A stretch of DNA of 64,000 nucleotides from Strix aluco (taxonomy: Eukaryota > Chordata > Aves > Strigiformes > Strigidae), in assembly GCF_031877795.1 (NCBI RefSeq), contig NC_133932.1:20462180-20526179 (forward strand), read 5' to 3'. The first letter of the stretch is position 1; each line of letters starts with the position of its first letter. Under the pieces are notes generated by a model, which saw only the letters and a list, made by a program, of their open reading frames with translations, was not told the DNA's origin and did no database searches. Made by a program: the position numbers and the translations under genes. Positions 1-13,900 of this stretch are shown one piece after another.

Positions 1-3000
1 GGATATACAGACACAACCTCAGCACGAGGGAAAAAAGCTTATTATTTTCTTACTGTTAGTCTTTTCTTTTTTTTGGTGTATATTTTTAATATAAGATTTC
101 ATATTTATATATAAAATTTCATCCCGGCAGAGCTAATGCCTTTAAAATGAAGCCTAACCACAACCAAAGCAGAGGATAACAATGCCTAGCAGCACTGATT
201 ACAGGTAGTGCTTTCAGCCCTGCTTTTAATAGAGGGTATAATTCTGCTCTTCAGGCATGAATCCTGTTGAAATCAGCGTTGCATTATATACACAAATATG
301 TGTCAGAATAGTATTCACACTTGCAAACACTGTTCTTGTCCATATGGGGAAATTGCAGGTAGGAAGCTGGGCTGTGAGGTAGCAGCATGCTCACTGATTC
401 TCATTAACTCCTCATTTACATGCTCTTAGTGGGCACTGAGTGTGATTTCCCTTACTCCACTCTCAAAGACAGGAGAGGTCCGAACACAATGGTTTGGGTG
501 ACATTATATACGACAGTTGGAGCTGATTTAATGCCCAGCTTTTGCCAACAGGGACCTGTCGCTTCTCTTTGTCCTCAGCCCACCAGATCCCACTGCTCAT
601 GCTGGTTCTTGGGCTCATCTGATATTCCAGTGAATTGGTGCAACTCACAAAGATGGCCAAGAAAAGCAAGTTTATTTAATTTTTTTCTTTGCTGGGTTAG
701 CATGTTGAACCAGATTCCAAGAGGGCACTGAGGGATAAATGTTCCAGGGTGAGATTTGTCCCTCTCTCTGATCATCCATATGGAAGTAATTCTCGGGATT
801 TTTGCAAGCCTGTGTTTTAGAAACCAAGCACCATGCGAATCAACTGTGGATTACTAAAATCAAAACAACATTCTGACAAGCAAAACCCACTTACAGGTTG
901 TCAGCCCTTAGTCGTATTGACAGATTCCTCAAGTTGTCAGGACAGATGCCCAGCAGACCTCATGTAGAAGGTAGATCTAAAGAGCTGCTTCTCAAACATG
1001 CTACTTCATACCTTGATTCACTCCTTTTACACATGCATTTTCATAGCCACATGTCATCGGGTTGAAACACATGCTTAAACATTTACTTGCTTGTGTTTGC
1101 ACTGTGCCAGTTTCTCATTGTCACTGTGCTTTTATGATTAGGACAGCTTGAACTTCATGGACCTCTACAAAGCCTCTAGGACTGAAGTCCTTAGACCTCA
1201 CCTCCATGTGGTGCACTCTGAAGCTGACTCAGAGGCTTACGCCTTTTTCCCCAGTGAATGCAAGGGCAGTCTCTGTTCCCCAGGTAACACAGAGCAATAC
1301 TGTCCTGTCTGGATAAGAACCAGATTGAAAATCATCTTCCCCATGATGCAGTGGCTTGTGCCAAATAGCAAAGTGCCTGATTAGGCAGGCTGTCCAGGGA
1401 CCCGGCTGTCCTCAGCTGCACTCTGGCACTGCTGATGCCCGGAGCAGGGAGCGCAGATGCCCTGCCTGCAGGGAGAGGCAGGGCTCCAGCAGCCCTCAGA
1501 GGTCAGGCAGGTCCCTTTTCAATGCTTGCCCATTGCTGCATTTAAATCTCTTCCATGTAATAGCACAAAAAAATTAATATACAGCCCAGGATGTACTACC
1601 AGGTGCTACGTTTCAGTGGTGTCTACCTGATCGCCTGCCGGGTGTGGCAGCCAGCGGCGTTGTCCCTGCTCTCTGTCCCGGGGCCACAGTGAAGGTAGTC
1701 AGGACAAGGACATCTCAGCCACAGTCATACCCCCACAGAGCTGCCGTGCCCTGCCAGCCTAAGCTGCTTGTGAAAACAGGACCAAGGCTTTCAGTCCCTT
1801 ACGAGCCAGAAGAAGCCTAAGATGCAACCAGCACAAATACTAACCTATAGCACAGCCAGCAACAGAGTCTGAGCCACCCATGTGCTGAAATAGCTGGCGC
1901 GAATGTTAAAAAAAAATAAAAATCGGCTCGTGTCTTCTAGTAGCCATGCCTGCTGCTGCCAAGAGCTGTGACTCCCTGGCAGGGAGGGCTGGCACAGCCA
2001 TTGCAGGCAGCACAGCCTGCTTTATTGAGGAGAACCAGCGTATCTGCTGCTTTGTCTTCACACACTGGGGTGGAAACCATGGGGGATTGCTTCTTCTTTA
2101 CAAGGAGAAGAACCACCCCTTGTGCAAGGCAAGAGCTTGCAGGAACTAGCCTGGGGTGTGGGGTGGTGGATGAAGGCAACTGTGGGCACCATCTTGCATG
2201 CTGTGGGGCAGAGACCTGCTCACTATTTGCTGCGTGGACCATGTGAGCATGCTGGGCTCTTCTGCATGGTGGTTACAAAACCAGTGATGCCTCACAACAA
2301 CAAAGTACAGTGATCGAGTGGGTCCCATACAGCAGTTTGCTGTGGGGTAGTTGAAGAAGGTTAATCCCAGATTATTAAGGCAACTTTGTTTTGGCAAGAA
2401 GCCCTGGTGCTTTGAGCAGTGAAAGTCAAATATCCACACAGTAATCAGGCCGAAGTTACACTTGCCAGACAATGTGGGTGCATTTTGCATTTAGCTTACT
2501 TGAATTAATTTCCCACATTTCTCCTTCTCTGTTTCTGAGTTCAAACCATTTTTTAACTTTATTCGTCACTCCTGATTTACCATAGCACAGCAGACATACT
2601 ACCTGTGCTTTCTAATGCACCATGTCACCAAAGCACATTATCTGTCTGTGCATGGCCAGTCCAGTTGCCAAGCAGTGCTGCCTGCCCTGGGTATTGCTGG
2701 ACTCTGTTCCCAGCCGGGCACTGTGCTTGTTGTACCTGTCCCATCCTCAGCACATTTTGATAGCAGTGACTCTCTGCCTTCAGATTACTGAGATAAGGAA
2801 TCTGTGGAAACAGAATCTGTCTGCTAGCTTGGATGTTAAATGATTGTGAAGCTGTTAGCCCTCTGAAAGGCCTGCGACAGCATACAAACCACTTGAAGGC
2901 CAGAGGACCGCTGATCTTCAGAGCATACATCACACTGGAGAGGCTGCAGAACAATGGTGCATCAAGCCCAGCACACTCTACAGGGGTAAACACTGGGTCT

Positions 3001-3899
3001 GAGCCCATCTCCCTGGTTTAAAATGTCTTTCAGAGGTCCGGTGAGGACTTCCTTGGGCCCAGCATGGTGGAGGAGCACAGTACCTAGGGGGTGATGCCAG
3101 GGGAGGGGTCCCCAGCAAACATGTGCGACCTTTGCTGAACACAGGGAGAGGGCTGAGCCCAGCAGGGGAACGCTGCCTGAGGATTCTTCCTTCAGTTGGC
3201 CTCAGCACCAGTGCACCACAAACACCAAACCACTTGAAGTGTGCCGTCACCCAGCAGCATCTTTGGATGAAATTAGTTTTGAGACCTCTCACCAAAGGGT
3301 CTAGGACATGAGAGGGGCAGGCTCCCTCCCATGCTCTGAGGGGCCAGTACCATCTGTTCTGACATGCTCAAAGTAGGTTGCACAAGTGAAACCTGCCCTT
3401 GTTTCCTGAAAGTCATCTTTTTTTTTTTCTTTTTTTTTTTTTTTCCTGTAAACAAGACTATACTTGAGTTCTAATCTGTGCTGAGATGAAGCATTTAACT
3501 TCACAACTTGCCAGCTTTACAGTCTGAAGGTTGGGGACAGCTAGGAGGAAAAACGAGAACAAGAAATCTCCTGAGCTGTGGGGTTTCTGTTATTGTTATT
3601 TCCCTCTCTAAGATGAAAGTGATTTTCTGTAACTCGAAACTGTTGGATTTTTCCTCTTTCCCCACAGAGTTTTTTTTCTTTTGCTATTGACATTGCATAG
3701 GAGACAGTCTATCTTTGAACGGCTGAACTTCTCAGGACACTGGGACCTCTTTGGTAAGACTGCCTTCTGCCCTTCTCTTACAGGAAAAGAAGAAAAGCTG
3801 TCATTTACTCCCATTCATGAAGAGATGAGTGTTATCAGCCAAATTCAGTTCAATGCTCCATATATCTTGCATTCCACATGCTGGTATTAGAACCATTGA
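1..3899. other. Intergenic DNA, no gene recognised
   Basis: All six frames contain only short open frames, none with recognisable protein features or exon-like flanks. The base composition is mixed, with local AT-rich stretches near 60-130. In human the neighbour on this side of CD80 is ADPRH. Its macrodomain-unrelated hydrolase motifs were looked for on both strands and not seen. A T-rich tract lies at 3418-3444. Confidence 0.5.
3418..3444. repeat. Poly-T tract
   Basis: A run of T broken by a single C. It is a simple homopolymer and may be the remnant of a retroposed A tail on the - strand, but no flanking element was recognised. Confidence 0.7.
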
Positions 3900-4176
3900 A
3901 TGCTGGCTCTAGGACAAGAGGAAATAGGCTCAAGTTGTGCCAGGGGAGGTTTAGACGGGTTATCAGGAAAAATTTCTTCACCAAAAGGGTTGTTAAGCAC
4001 TGGAACAGGCTGCCCAAGGAAATGGTTGAGACTTTATCCCTGGAGGTATTTAAAAGATGTGTAGATGTGGTGTTTAGAGACATGGTTTAGTGGTGGACTT
4101 GGCAGCGTTAGGTTAACAGTTGGACTCGATGATCTTAAAGGTCTTTTCCAACCTAAATAATTGTATAATTCTATGA
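3900..4176 (+). mobile_element. CR1 LINE, 5'-truncated 3' end
   Basis: The translated remnant reads like the C-terminus of the CR1 ORF2 protein: a basic segment with [20 protein letters not shown], then a [10 protein letters not shown]-like end. It is followed by the CR1 3' untranslated signature (GGTTGGACTNGATGATCTTNAAGGTCTTTTCCAACCT-type, seen at about 4110-4155) and a terminal ATTCTATGAAA. CR1 elements end in short ATTCTRTG-type repeats and are usually 5'-truncated, as here. The copy is non-functional. Confidence 0.85.
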
Positions 4177-6599
4177 AAAATCTTCCTAAAAATGTTACTC
4201 TGCTTTGCAATGGGATCATTTGTCCGACAAACATGTTTTTAGGGCACTTGAGCAACCATCTTTTAGTGATGTACATCTCTGGACAGACATCTTGGATACT
4301 TCCCATTCAACCTGGACATTCTTGTATTAAAAGTATGCGGATGTGCTTTTAGTTCAGATTAACACATTTGGGAATGTCCATTCACATTAAAAACGATAAA
4401 AAGGATCCCAGTTCTGTAGGAGGGAATGTGGTTATGAATCCTCACCAGAGAGTAGGTGTTGTGTTTTGTTTTTCAGTATTTAGCCAGTTCTGCCCTTTCT
4501 GATATTTCTCTGAGATGTTGACTGAGAAATAGGGGGAGGTTGTTGGGGTTCTTTTGTTTTTACCAATTACTAAATGTTCAAAATAATGATGTTTGACTGT
4601 GCTGGAAGTACGTTTCTGCAGCAGTGGCTCTGCCATTTGGAAAAAGTTGGTGATGTCAGTGGGTCTACAGGAGAAATCTAGCAGCAATATATTTGAAGTC
4701 TTCCCTTTGAGTGGAAAGGATTTCTACCACAAGTGCTGATTAGTGAAATTAATTTCCTATACAAGCACATACGCTGCAAAATTTCACTTGTCTTTTCTGC
4801 TTTTTTCCTAATGGTTTTGTGTGACAGCAAAGCAAAAATGTGGGGTGTGTGATGCTCTTGCACCTTCCTCTTTTCCACAGTAGTTGTTTTTAATAGAATT
4901 TTAAGGCCCTTTCTTATTAAATCCAAGCTTCCCTTTTCAGGCTACAATGCTTCTTCTACCCATTTAAACCTGTTTCTGGAGCACATATAGGTGAAATGCT
5001 GAAGGCTATTAAAGTGCATGAGAAAACTTATTCCTGTGGGGATTTTGCTGTGAATTAGTGGCTTATATTACCCGCTACAGTGCTCATAGAAAGGAAGGAG
5101 TCTGTTCTGAACTGTGACTTCAATATGTCTGAGTCCTTCAACTTTGTTAGCATCCTAAGTATGCGTAATACCTCTTCCCTTGAAGAGATGGCTTCTGAGA
5201 ATCAAGAATGTGTACTTAGGGAAGCTTTAAGTGATGGAAAAATTATGACTTCTACTTCTGATCAAAGCAGAACAAAGCACTTGTCCACTACACTCTCTCT
5301 GTTATTGCAGTCTCCTTGCAATCAGGGAGCTCTCCGAAGGAGAAGATACCAAAAGCCATGACACCTAGAAAAAGAAAAGGAGATCTGGCAGAGAATAGCA
5401 TCTGTGAGTTCAGCTGTCTCTCTAAAATCTAGGCAGCCTTAATGAAGCTATCAGCTTCTCCAGGTTCCTCTGTGGGTAAGAAGGGGTTTTGATGCCTCCT
5501 TGCTACGGACTGGCAGCTGATGAGTTCAGTTGCTTTCCCTGGGACAGATGGGGTTAAACCCAGAGGAAGAAATGCAGATGTGGATGTAACAGGCTGGAGT
5601 TTCATTCTAGTTGTAATATTCTAATGACAGAAATATTTTTAAAAAATTAAAATCTTGAATTTAAAATGAAAGTGAGATGATAAACTGTACAACTATAACA
5701 GGGTTGCCCGTAACTCCATAATGCTTCAGGGTACATGATTAGACCAGGAGTAGAAAATGCATGGACCCATCTGACTTGCAGAGAGGCAGTCCCTAGCCTG
5801 AGAGCTCGGACTGTGATAATGACTATAGTACTGATATTTTTGTCTTCTCTGAGTACCATGAAAACACTTGTATGTAAACACATGGTCCTACTGTCATCTG
5901 CATTTGCAAACCATGCCAGTGGTCCTGTTAGAAAATGTATGCCTAGAGTACAAATGTACAAGATTTAAATCACAGCCCAAATCACAAAGCACGTGCATTA
6001 GAAATCCTGCAATGGAGAGACAGAGTCCCACTCTGAGTCAACAGCAAACTCCTCTCCATCATTTCATATAGAATCATCTTTTTCTCTACAGAAAAGTTGT
6101 AACCTGTTCGTGTTGGAGTATCTAATTTCTCTATACAATACCACCTGGTTAATTATGTCGCAATAAAACTGATTTGTATTACGATGAATTCACTTCTACG
6201 TCAATCTGTCTAATCCAATTCAGGAAAGATAAACTGAAGAACTGGAGCAACATAGTGGCAATCATTTCTGATAAAAAGGATGCATTTGCTTTAAATCAGA
6301 GTAATTAAAATCATCAAGCCAGAAATCTGAATTTAAATGAATGATTTTAATCTTGGTTTGCATTTGCACTTTATTTTTTTCCTTGAAGAAAATCAGGTTT
6401 TCATTGGTGTGTAGCCCTCTCACTGTGATTATTACAGCTAAATATAACCCCTTACACTATACCAGGGTTTGTTTTATTTCGCAGGAGGGTGTGCAGTATC
6501 TGTGCAAATCTACATCACGTACATGTATTTACTCCCTCGGGCTCTTATTTACTAAGTGGTTTGTTCTTCTCTTAGGATTTGCTTCAGACTGGTTTTGTC
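4177..6599. other. Intergenic DNA upstream of CD80, no gene recognised
   Basis: Moderately AT-rich sequence without recognisable exons or repeats. The small open frames, for example around 5080-5361 and 6341-6691, lack domain features and are treated as chance. Confidence 0.45.
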
Positions 6600-7960
6600 T
6601 GACTGCTCGGGTTGGTGTGGGCTCTGCTCTTCCAGGCTGTAGAGCAAGAAGGACCCCTGCCTTTTCCCTGCCCCGTCTGGAGCCGGGGTGAGCCGGGGAG
6701 TGGGAGGAAGGGGCTGAGGGTGAGCAGTGGGTGCCTCCTGGAGGAGGGGGACCGGGTGCTGGGAAGGCAAGCGCTCCCTCCGCCTCTCCTGCCAGTGCCG
6801 GTGGATGCTCTCTGGAGCCCGTTTGGTCCCGGTGGCGCGTCCGGGGGTCCGGGGGCTGCTCCCTGCCCGGGTGTTTGGCCATGATGGCCAACACATGCAG
6901 CTTAAGCGGTCTTTGTTAAATTTTCATCATGTAACTGAACTTGATGGATTATATCCAGCTGGGCCTGAAATGATGCTGTGGGGTTTTTAATTTCAAATAC
7001 AGTTTTATAGGATTATTCCCCACATAGCATCAGGCGCTTAACTTAGTTGCCTTTCAAACTCCAACTTGAAAAGTCCGACCGGTGCCAGCGCTGCCCAACA
7101 CTTACGCTTGTCACCCACCGCTTGCGGGCAGGGCCCTTTTCTGCCCCCTCAGCCCAAAACCTTCCTGCCCCCACCTTGCTGGAGGCACATCCAAACCGGC
7201 ACCGAGGGGCGAAGGTGGCAGCCATGCCCGTCGCTGGGCGCCGGGGACAGCGGGCGCTGCAGCCTTACGCACGCCCCATGAGGAAGTCGTGGGCGGGTGT
7301 GAGGCGACTTATGAGGCCGAGCACCCTCCCGCTGCCCAGCCTTCCTCCTGCACCCCGGCAGGGAGTCAGCGTCTCTGTGGCAGGAGCTGGGCGCCCATGG
7401 CCTGGCACTGAGCCCCCTGCCTCCTCCCTGCCTCCTCCCTGCCTCAGGGCCACGCACCCAGGGAAGCCACAGGTACTCCAGGGCTCCAGGGAGGGAGGTG
7501 GGGCGGGCTGGGCTTGTGCTTATGGTTTTTTGGGGCAGCAGCGGGCAGGAAGGAGAGGGGCACAGCAGCGAGTGCTGTGGCTCCTCGGGCGCCGTTCCCC
7601 TAACCGTGTCCCCCTCTCCTTCCGGCCCAGGAGCTACAGGAAGATGGCAGGCCTGCCCGCCGCCCCGCCGGCGTTGAGGAGGTGGCTGGGGTTCGGGCTC
7701 TTCGTGCTGCTCTGCCTTAGTTTAGGTAAGCAGGAGCGGCCGGCGTGGGAGTTTGGGAGGGGGGTGTGCTGGGCCCGAGCAGGCTGCAGCACCCGTGTGC
7801 CGGTCGGCAAAGAACGGTGGCTCTCAGGGCGCTTGTTCTGGTGTCTTCTGCCAGGGCTGAGGCTGGGCCAGGGTTTGGGGTGGCTGGCTCTGATAACTGT
7901 GGTGGTGAGCGCTGAGGACCCGTGAGCTGGCTCCCAGAGGGGCAAGGTGGTCACCCATCC
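6600..7960 (+). promoter_or_regulatory. GC-rich, CpG-containing region around the CD80 first coding exon
   Basis: Base composition rises sharply from about 6600 and falls after about 7960, with many CG dinucleotides, unlike the flanks. The CD80 signal-peptide exon lies inside. Directly before that exon is a pyrimidine tract ending in CAG at 7628-7630, so the ATG exon is probably the second exon and the transcription start lies further upstream in this block. This matches mammalian CD80, whose first exon is untranslated. The start itself cannot be placed from sequence alone. The region also contains a C/T-rich direct repeat near 7423-7445. Confidence 0.5.
7644..7725 (+). CDS. CD80: CD80 coding exon 1: start codon and signal peptide
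   Basis: The ATG is at 7644. It is followed by 27 codons with a hydrophobic core rich in Leu and Phe (GFGLFVLLCLSL), then G and the donor GTAAG at 7726. The exon proper seems to begin at 7631, after an acceptor-like CAG, leaving 13 untranslated bases. A long frame running through this exon from 7047 to 7925 is open only because of GC-rich composition. The start is chosen because it directly precedes a signal peptide and keeps phase with the IgV exon. Confidence 0.85.
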
Positions 7961-10900
7961 CAGCTGGGGTGAGAGGAAAGAGGGTGTTTCTGGCGCAGCT
8001 GACGTCTGTGGGGAGCCTGTGGCGCAGCCCCTCAGGCTTCGGCTTCAGTGGCGGTGTGGTTTCTGCAGTTTTTGGGATGGCTGACACTGAGCACGCAGTG
8101 GGGAAGACAGGGCAGGGCGGAGGGGTCTCGACCGCCTGGGCAGCACAGCACACAGCAAGTGCTTTTCTCCAACAACGCAAGTCCCCGTCAGAGGACTGCA
8201 AGGGCTGTCCCCCGTCCTTCTCCAAGGACCTGCTTCAAAGCTCACTGGAGTCCACAGGTCCCTCCTAACCTCAAGAGGCTTGGGATGAGTCTTCTCAGCT
8301 GTGTGAAATGTTAATCTTGAAACCACACAAAACTTACTTCTGAGCTGGGGTTCATTGTGGGTGCAAAATAAGTTGTGCTTATTGGCAATTTGAGTGTTTC
8401 ATCGCAGCTAATGATACTCTAGAGCAAACCTGGGCTGAACTGAGCCTTTGATTAAAGATCGAGTGATGCAAAATTAGGAGGTTTTCATGCTGATGTTGTG
8501 AAACTGGGAGATATTTGATGCTGAGTCTCATTTTGAGTTTCAGTCTCAGAATCTTAAAACAAAACTCAGAGAATTTAACAGGGATTGAATCGCAGAGCTC
8601 ACTTGTAAAGAAAGCAACCACCTCAAATGCCGCTCATGAGATCTCTGCTCTCCTGTTTTCCCCTGCACTCCTTCCCCAACCTCTGTGCTTGTGAAGCACG
8701 TGTCAAGCACGGATGTATTTTGCCCGTGCAGCAATGGGCAAACAATTTATCATGTGCAGAACTGTTTCTGTCTCCGTACTTTAAGAGCTTGTGGTATGTT
8801 ATTAATGTAATTACGAGCATGTGGTAGTTCACCAGTTGTGCAGTTTGTCTAAAAAGGATGCTGATTCCAAGGCCAAAGATGGGCAATACTCGGACATACA
8901 GTCTGATGCATGCTATCCAGTACTAGAAATAGGAGTTTGATAATAGAAAACTAGATGTTCCTATAGTTGTGCTTTTTTCAATATGATTTACTAAGGGAAT
9001 GATAGTTTATCCTGCTTTCCATCTCTCCATCTGTCTTAGGCTCCTGCTTGTAACTTTCAAATCCTCTGCCCAGTTTCAACCAAATTTGACAGGACGCAGA
9101 GCTGGCAGAGATGTGGCGTCCTTGCCCGCTACATGGAAGCCACTGGCTAGCCACAAGTGGCACCCAAACAGCCAGAGCACGTGCTGCCCCTCCTCCTGCC
9201 CAGCCAACAGGAAGGGCAGGAGCCATCTGCGAGGGGGCTGTATGGAACATGGTGGCACCAAGGAATTGGGAATGGGCTGGGAGGTGTGGAAAGAGGTGTC
9301 CGGGCTGGGAAACGCAAGGCACAAATTCATAGGCCAGCAGGATTTGGTCATCCTCTTGCTGAGAAGACTTGCTTCTCCAAATCTGATCAATTACAAAATT
9401 ACAGGGTTTAATTCTGCAAGAAGCAAAGTGGGGAAAAAAAGCTGTTTTAAAAGCATTATGTCAACTTTTGGGGCACAGTTGTTAGATGCTTCCCACACAA
9501 TGAGTCTGTGGAAGTCCTGGTGCCTCAGGAGCAGGTTGCTTGGCAGACTGGTAAGAACATCACAGCCGATGCACTTCCTTTTCTCTCTCTGTATGCGTGC
9601 GCACATCCCCTGCCACCGTTCTCTCCAAAAAAAGGTATTCCTATGTTAGTGACCCCTGAAAATACATGGTACGGTACCCACAAAGGAGTGGTTCTAAAAG
9701 CTTTACTGAGACTTGTAGCTGATGCCTTCCCGAGGTCTCCCACAGGGACCACAAGGACCCACTTCTGACCTTGTCGTGGCAAAATGGTGAAGCCCTGGGA
9801 GTCTGCCATCGCCCTGCCAGTGACTTCCCACACGTTGTTAAGCGAGTCACCATGGCCAGCGTTTACAGAACTGACACCGTGTGGGACTGCTCATGACCAC
9901 ATCAAGGCACAGTCAAAGCCAGCACCGAGAGCCGGTGGCTACATCTTGCGTCCTTGGGTTTAGCCCAGGTGTCCTGGTGCTTGCACAGCTCCGTGCCGTA
10001 GTGCTCGAAAGGTCAGGGATGAGAGCAGGTGCTCTCCTCCACCCTGTGTGAGTAAAATAGTAGGGAATGCCAGGCTGAACTTTTACATTGTAGCAATAGA
10101 AGGCATTAATGGCGGGCTTAAAAAGGATGATTTGAAAGTTGTATTTCATAGGAAATCATGTATGCCCAAGCTACATAGATACATTTGTTTCCCCTTGAAT
10201 TGAATTTTGCTGCTCTGAGGTTCTCCTGACATGACCCGCTGAAATGCCGGCGTGATTCAGAGTTGTTTCTGAGATGTCATCTGCTGCTGGAGACACTGAT
10301 GTGCATGAACACCCTGCTGTCTCAGCACAGTGGAAAAGTGGCAGAACAGCCTTGGTTACAGCACAAATGTATTTAGTCTGAATGCATTGCTGGTATCCCC
10401 ATGGGCTTGTTTTTCTCCTGCTGTTGCACCTTCACACCTACTTACAAATTGCAGGATGTTCTCAGTCCCAGTTTGTTATACTAGGAAAATGTTGCTAGAA
10501 GTCGCTCAGTATGGCTTTTCCCTGCCTTGTGTGCAAACATGGTGTAGGCACTGATTGCAGGGACCCAGCAAGCCTGGCTTTGTGTCCATGGAGTATTCCT
10601 TTTAAGCTTCCCTGGAGTCTGTTCTTCCGACTGGGGACTGCCTAGTTCTTGGTTTCTTCCCAATGGTGAAATTTTTTGGGAAGTTTTGAGGAAAATCCCT
10701 AAAGCTTTTCTGAGATATTGGAGAGTTGAGGGTGGGGGGAATATCCACTTCCCTCCGCATTGCAAGCAAGCGCTGGCTCACAAGTAACTCAGTCTGGGAA
10801 TCCCCTCTCACATGTTACTGCCAATAAAGAGCTCGGAGCGGAGCTGGGTTTCAGAAAGGGACAAAGAAGGTTGAGAACGAGAAAGATTTCCTGTTTCATG

Positions 10901-13900
10901 GGCACCCCCAAGTATTGAGCATTTAGCAATGAGCTTTAGGTGCTTGGCATCTAATTTCCGTGCCAGCACCGGTACTGGTTGTGCCTAGGTCAGATTTCAT
11001 GGTGGAGATGGCAGAAATTTTTCTTTACATACTGGATTTGCCCATTTGATCACTGGATGCAAATTGAGTTTCTATCTTATTGCTCTTGCTACCTTCGGCT
11101 GTTCTTTAAATTTACTTTTTCGGATGAGTTTCTGTCTCCTACTGTTCCAGACACGCAGAAAAGAAATGTCTTTGGTTCAAAAACAAGAGCAGAGGAACTA
11201 AGGAACTCCTTTTTCTGTCTATGTCTCTTTCTATCCAGAGTGAAACCTGCTGTACCAGCTTGTCTGGAGAAAGAGAAACCCAACTTAAGGCTCCTGCTTT
11301 TACTTATAGACTTGGTTTTACTTCTTCTGATGTGTTTTTTTTTTTTTAAATAATTCTTTAGAAAAAAAAGACAGAAAATTAGACATAGACAAGCTACGTT
11401 CTTACACAGTCAAAATACAGTTATACGCCTGCATACTGAGTTTGTAAAGCTGCTGGTCAAACATTCCTTTCACCCACATTGTCTCCTTTTTGCAGTTAGA
11501 TCATAACGAAGCCAGATAACTCCGGTGAGCTCACATTACTCTAAAGGCAACAGCTTTTTTGCATTTCTTGAAACACTGAGACATTTGTAACCTTTTTGCA
11601 ATGCGAATGTCAGATATTGACATTCCTGCATTTAAACATGCAAAGTTTGGGGCTGAAGTTTTTATGCACTTTGGTAGGTTACCAGCAGAAGTTGCCACTC
11701 TGTATGCCCTCGACACCTTTCCTGCTCATTGCTGCCTCAATTCTGAGTTACAAGTGTGGTTTAATGGGTGTAATTAATCTGACATAAATGAAGGCTGCCA
11801 TTTACAGAGTTATCCCCCTGCCTCGCTTGTAATGAGTTAGTTTTCTGCAGGGGTCAGCCCACTCTCTTCAGTGCCAGTTTGCTTTTACACCCAACGCTGT
11901 GTACCCCAGAGAGGGATGTGCAGACAGGCTGCAAAGCTGAGGGGGCCAAACAGGTCATTGCCACCAAAAGGTGCAATCCTGCTCCTCTCTCCTTGGCTTC
12001 TGGCTGTGTGATCCCCCTTGCCTTTGTGCTAGTTCTGGTATGTGCCAGATCCTTGGATGACCTAATTTGCCTTCCAGGTTAGCAGAAAGTTTCTTTTTTT
12101 CCCCCTTGGTTTACACCAATGTGGCATATTGAACCAGCCTCTGGAGAGTCCTGCAAGGAAAGCAGTGGGAGCACGTGGGGTTAGAAGGGAAAGGGGAGAC
12201 AGATCCCCCCTGCTTGTGTGGGGAAGTCATGAGATCAGTGCCAGTTTGACATCTGGCTGCACCCCAAGGTTGTGCCAAGCTGGAGGAGAATTTTTGTGTT
12301 CAGAGAAACTCTCCTTCCTTTTAAACATGTGTTTCATAATATAAGCGCTGTGCACATGTAGATGTGGTATTTTTCATGAGGTGGCAAGGCAAGTGTGCTG
12401 AACGCAGTGAAGTCTCTTTGCTTGGCGAAAGGAGGTCGGTATTTAAAAACAAAATAGATGAACTTTGTTTAATGGTAACTGTTCTGTCCCCTTGGAGGGA
12501 CATCACCATCAGGAGTCTCAGGAGGTCATTTGAGAATATGTAAATTTTTCCCAATGTGGAAATGCCACAGGCTTTGCTTCTGCTTTTTCACTATTATGCT
12601 TTTAAAATATCATTGGTCCCAGGGGACTCCCTGGCTGAAAATAAAAGTGCTGACTGCTGGCTAATGGTGGCATCTCTAGCCATACTGCGCTCAGAAGATG
12701 TTCACCTTTTGGCAAGCGCAGAATGCTACCGTATCATATAAAAAGTTGTTAGAAAAGACCATCGAGGCAGGTGTCTCTGTGCACTGCTGCTCCCACCATA
12801 GTAGGGACTCTCCTGCGTAGTTTTAAATGCCCAGCAGGCAAGAATTTCACCCCTGCACTGGGGGAAGTGCTTCAGTCTGACCAGACCTCGCTGTCAGATG
12901 CTGCTTCCTACCCCCCGAGAGAGCCCCTTCCCGGGGCTGCCCTGCCCTGCGATGCTCCCAGCCAGTGCCTCCAGCCGCCCCTGCCCCAGCCTCTCATTTC
13001 ACTCCCTCTGTAGCTTTTGCACCTTTCAGACACCTCGGGACTGCTTTGGTCTTATTTTCTTAGTCATCCTTCAGTTAATTACCATTCGCCATGCTGCACT
13101 CTTATATAGAGCTGTTTAATCTCTCCTCCAGCCAGTCCTCCTGCTGCAGGGTTATTGTCAAGGTTGTCATCTGCAGAGCATTCGTGAGTTAGTGCCTGAG
13201 CAGGAACCAGGTTTTTATAACAGGATAATGGCTGGCAGGCCTTAGCATTGTTAGCTGCACTGGTGAATATTACTATGGCTGTGGGCAAGTACTTTAGAAG
13301 CAAAAAAATATAAAAAATCGTAATTTTTCTAATCTTGAGTGGGCATAATTGAGAGGTATCATACTTGATTTTCTTGGTTACTGGGCACTTTCTATTACTT
13401 TCAGTAGTGGGCTGGCTACTTGGGGAGCACATGAGGCAGTGAGATTTAGCAAGCACTGAAAAAAACTGTGGCCTTAAGCAGTGGGGAGGACCTCAACTTC
13501 AAAAACTGTGCTGCGAGGACAGCAGTATGCATGGTAGTGGTACTGGAGGAATTAGGAAAATTATCTGAGAACATCTTCAGCTGGGAGTTAAATATAGAGG
13601 AAGTACAAAGTGATCCAGTCAGCGAGAGACAGAGTCTGCAGGGGAAAAAATTAACAAATTTATTTTTGTCTTTGTGTGCGACAAATCTCCCCCAAAGGCC
13701 TGTCTTACACAACTGCCACATCTTGTTTCTGCCCCCAAATTGGGAAATCATAAGAGTGCTAAGCCAGTTGCAGGAATTTGATTTCAAAAGGAACTAAAAT
13801 ATACAAATCCTCTGAGGACATCCAGATTTAGTGTCCCCCCTGCCCTTTTTTATTCTAGTGGGGTCACCACTCCATGTGCTGGAAACAGAGAAGGGGGAAG

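Noticed and set aside
1-7000. ADPRH, the human neighbour on this side of CD80
   Set aside because: None of its conserved motifs was found in any frame. It presumably lies outside the window.
7047-7925. 292-codon open frame on the + strand around the CD80 first coding exon
   Set aside because: GC-rich sequence lacks stop codons. The frame runs straight through the splice donor at 7726, and only the 27 codons from 7644 have protein features.
8999-9649. 216-codon open frame in CD80 intron 1
   Set aside because: The composition is irregular, with no hydrophobic or domain pattern and no splice partner.
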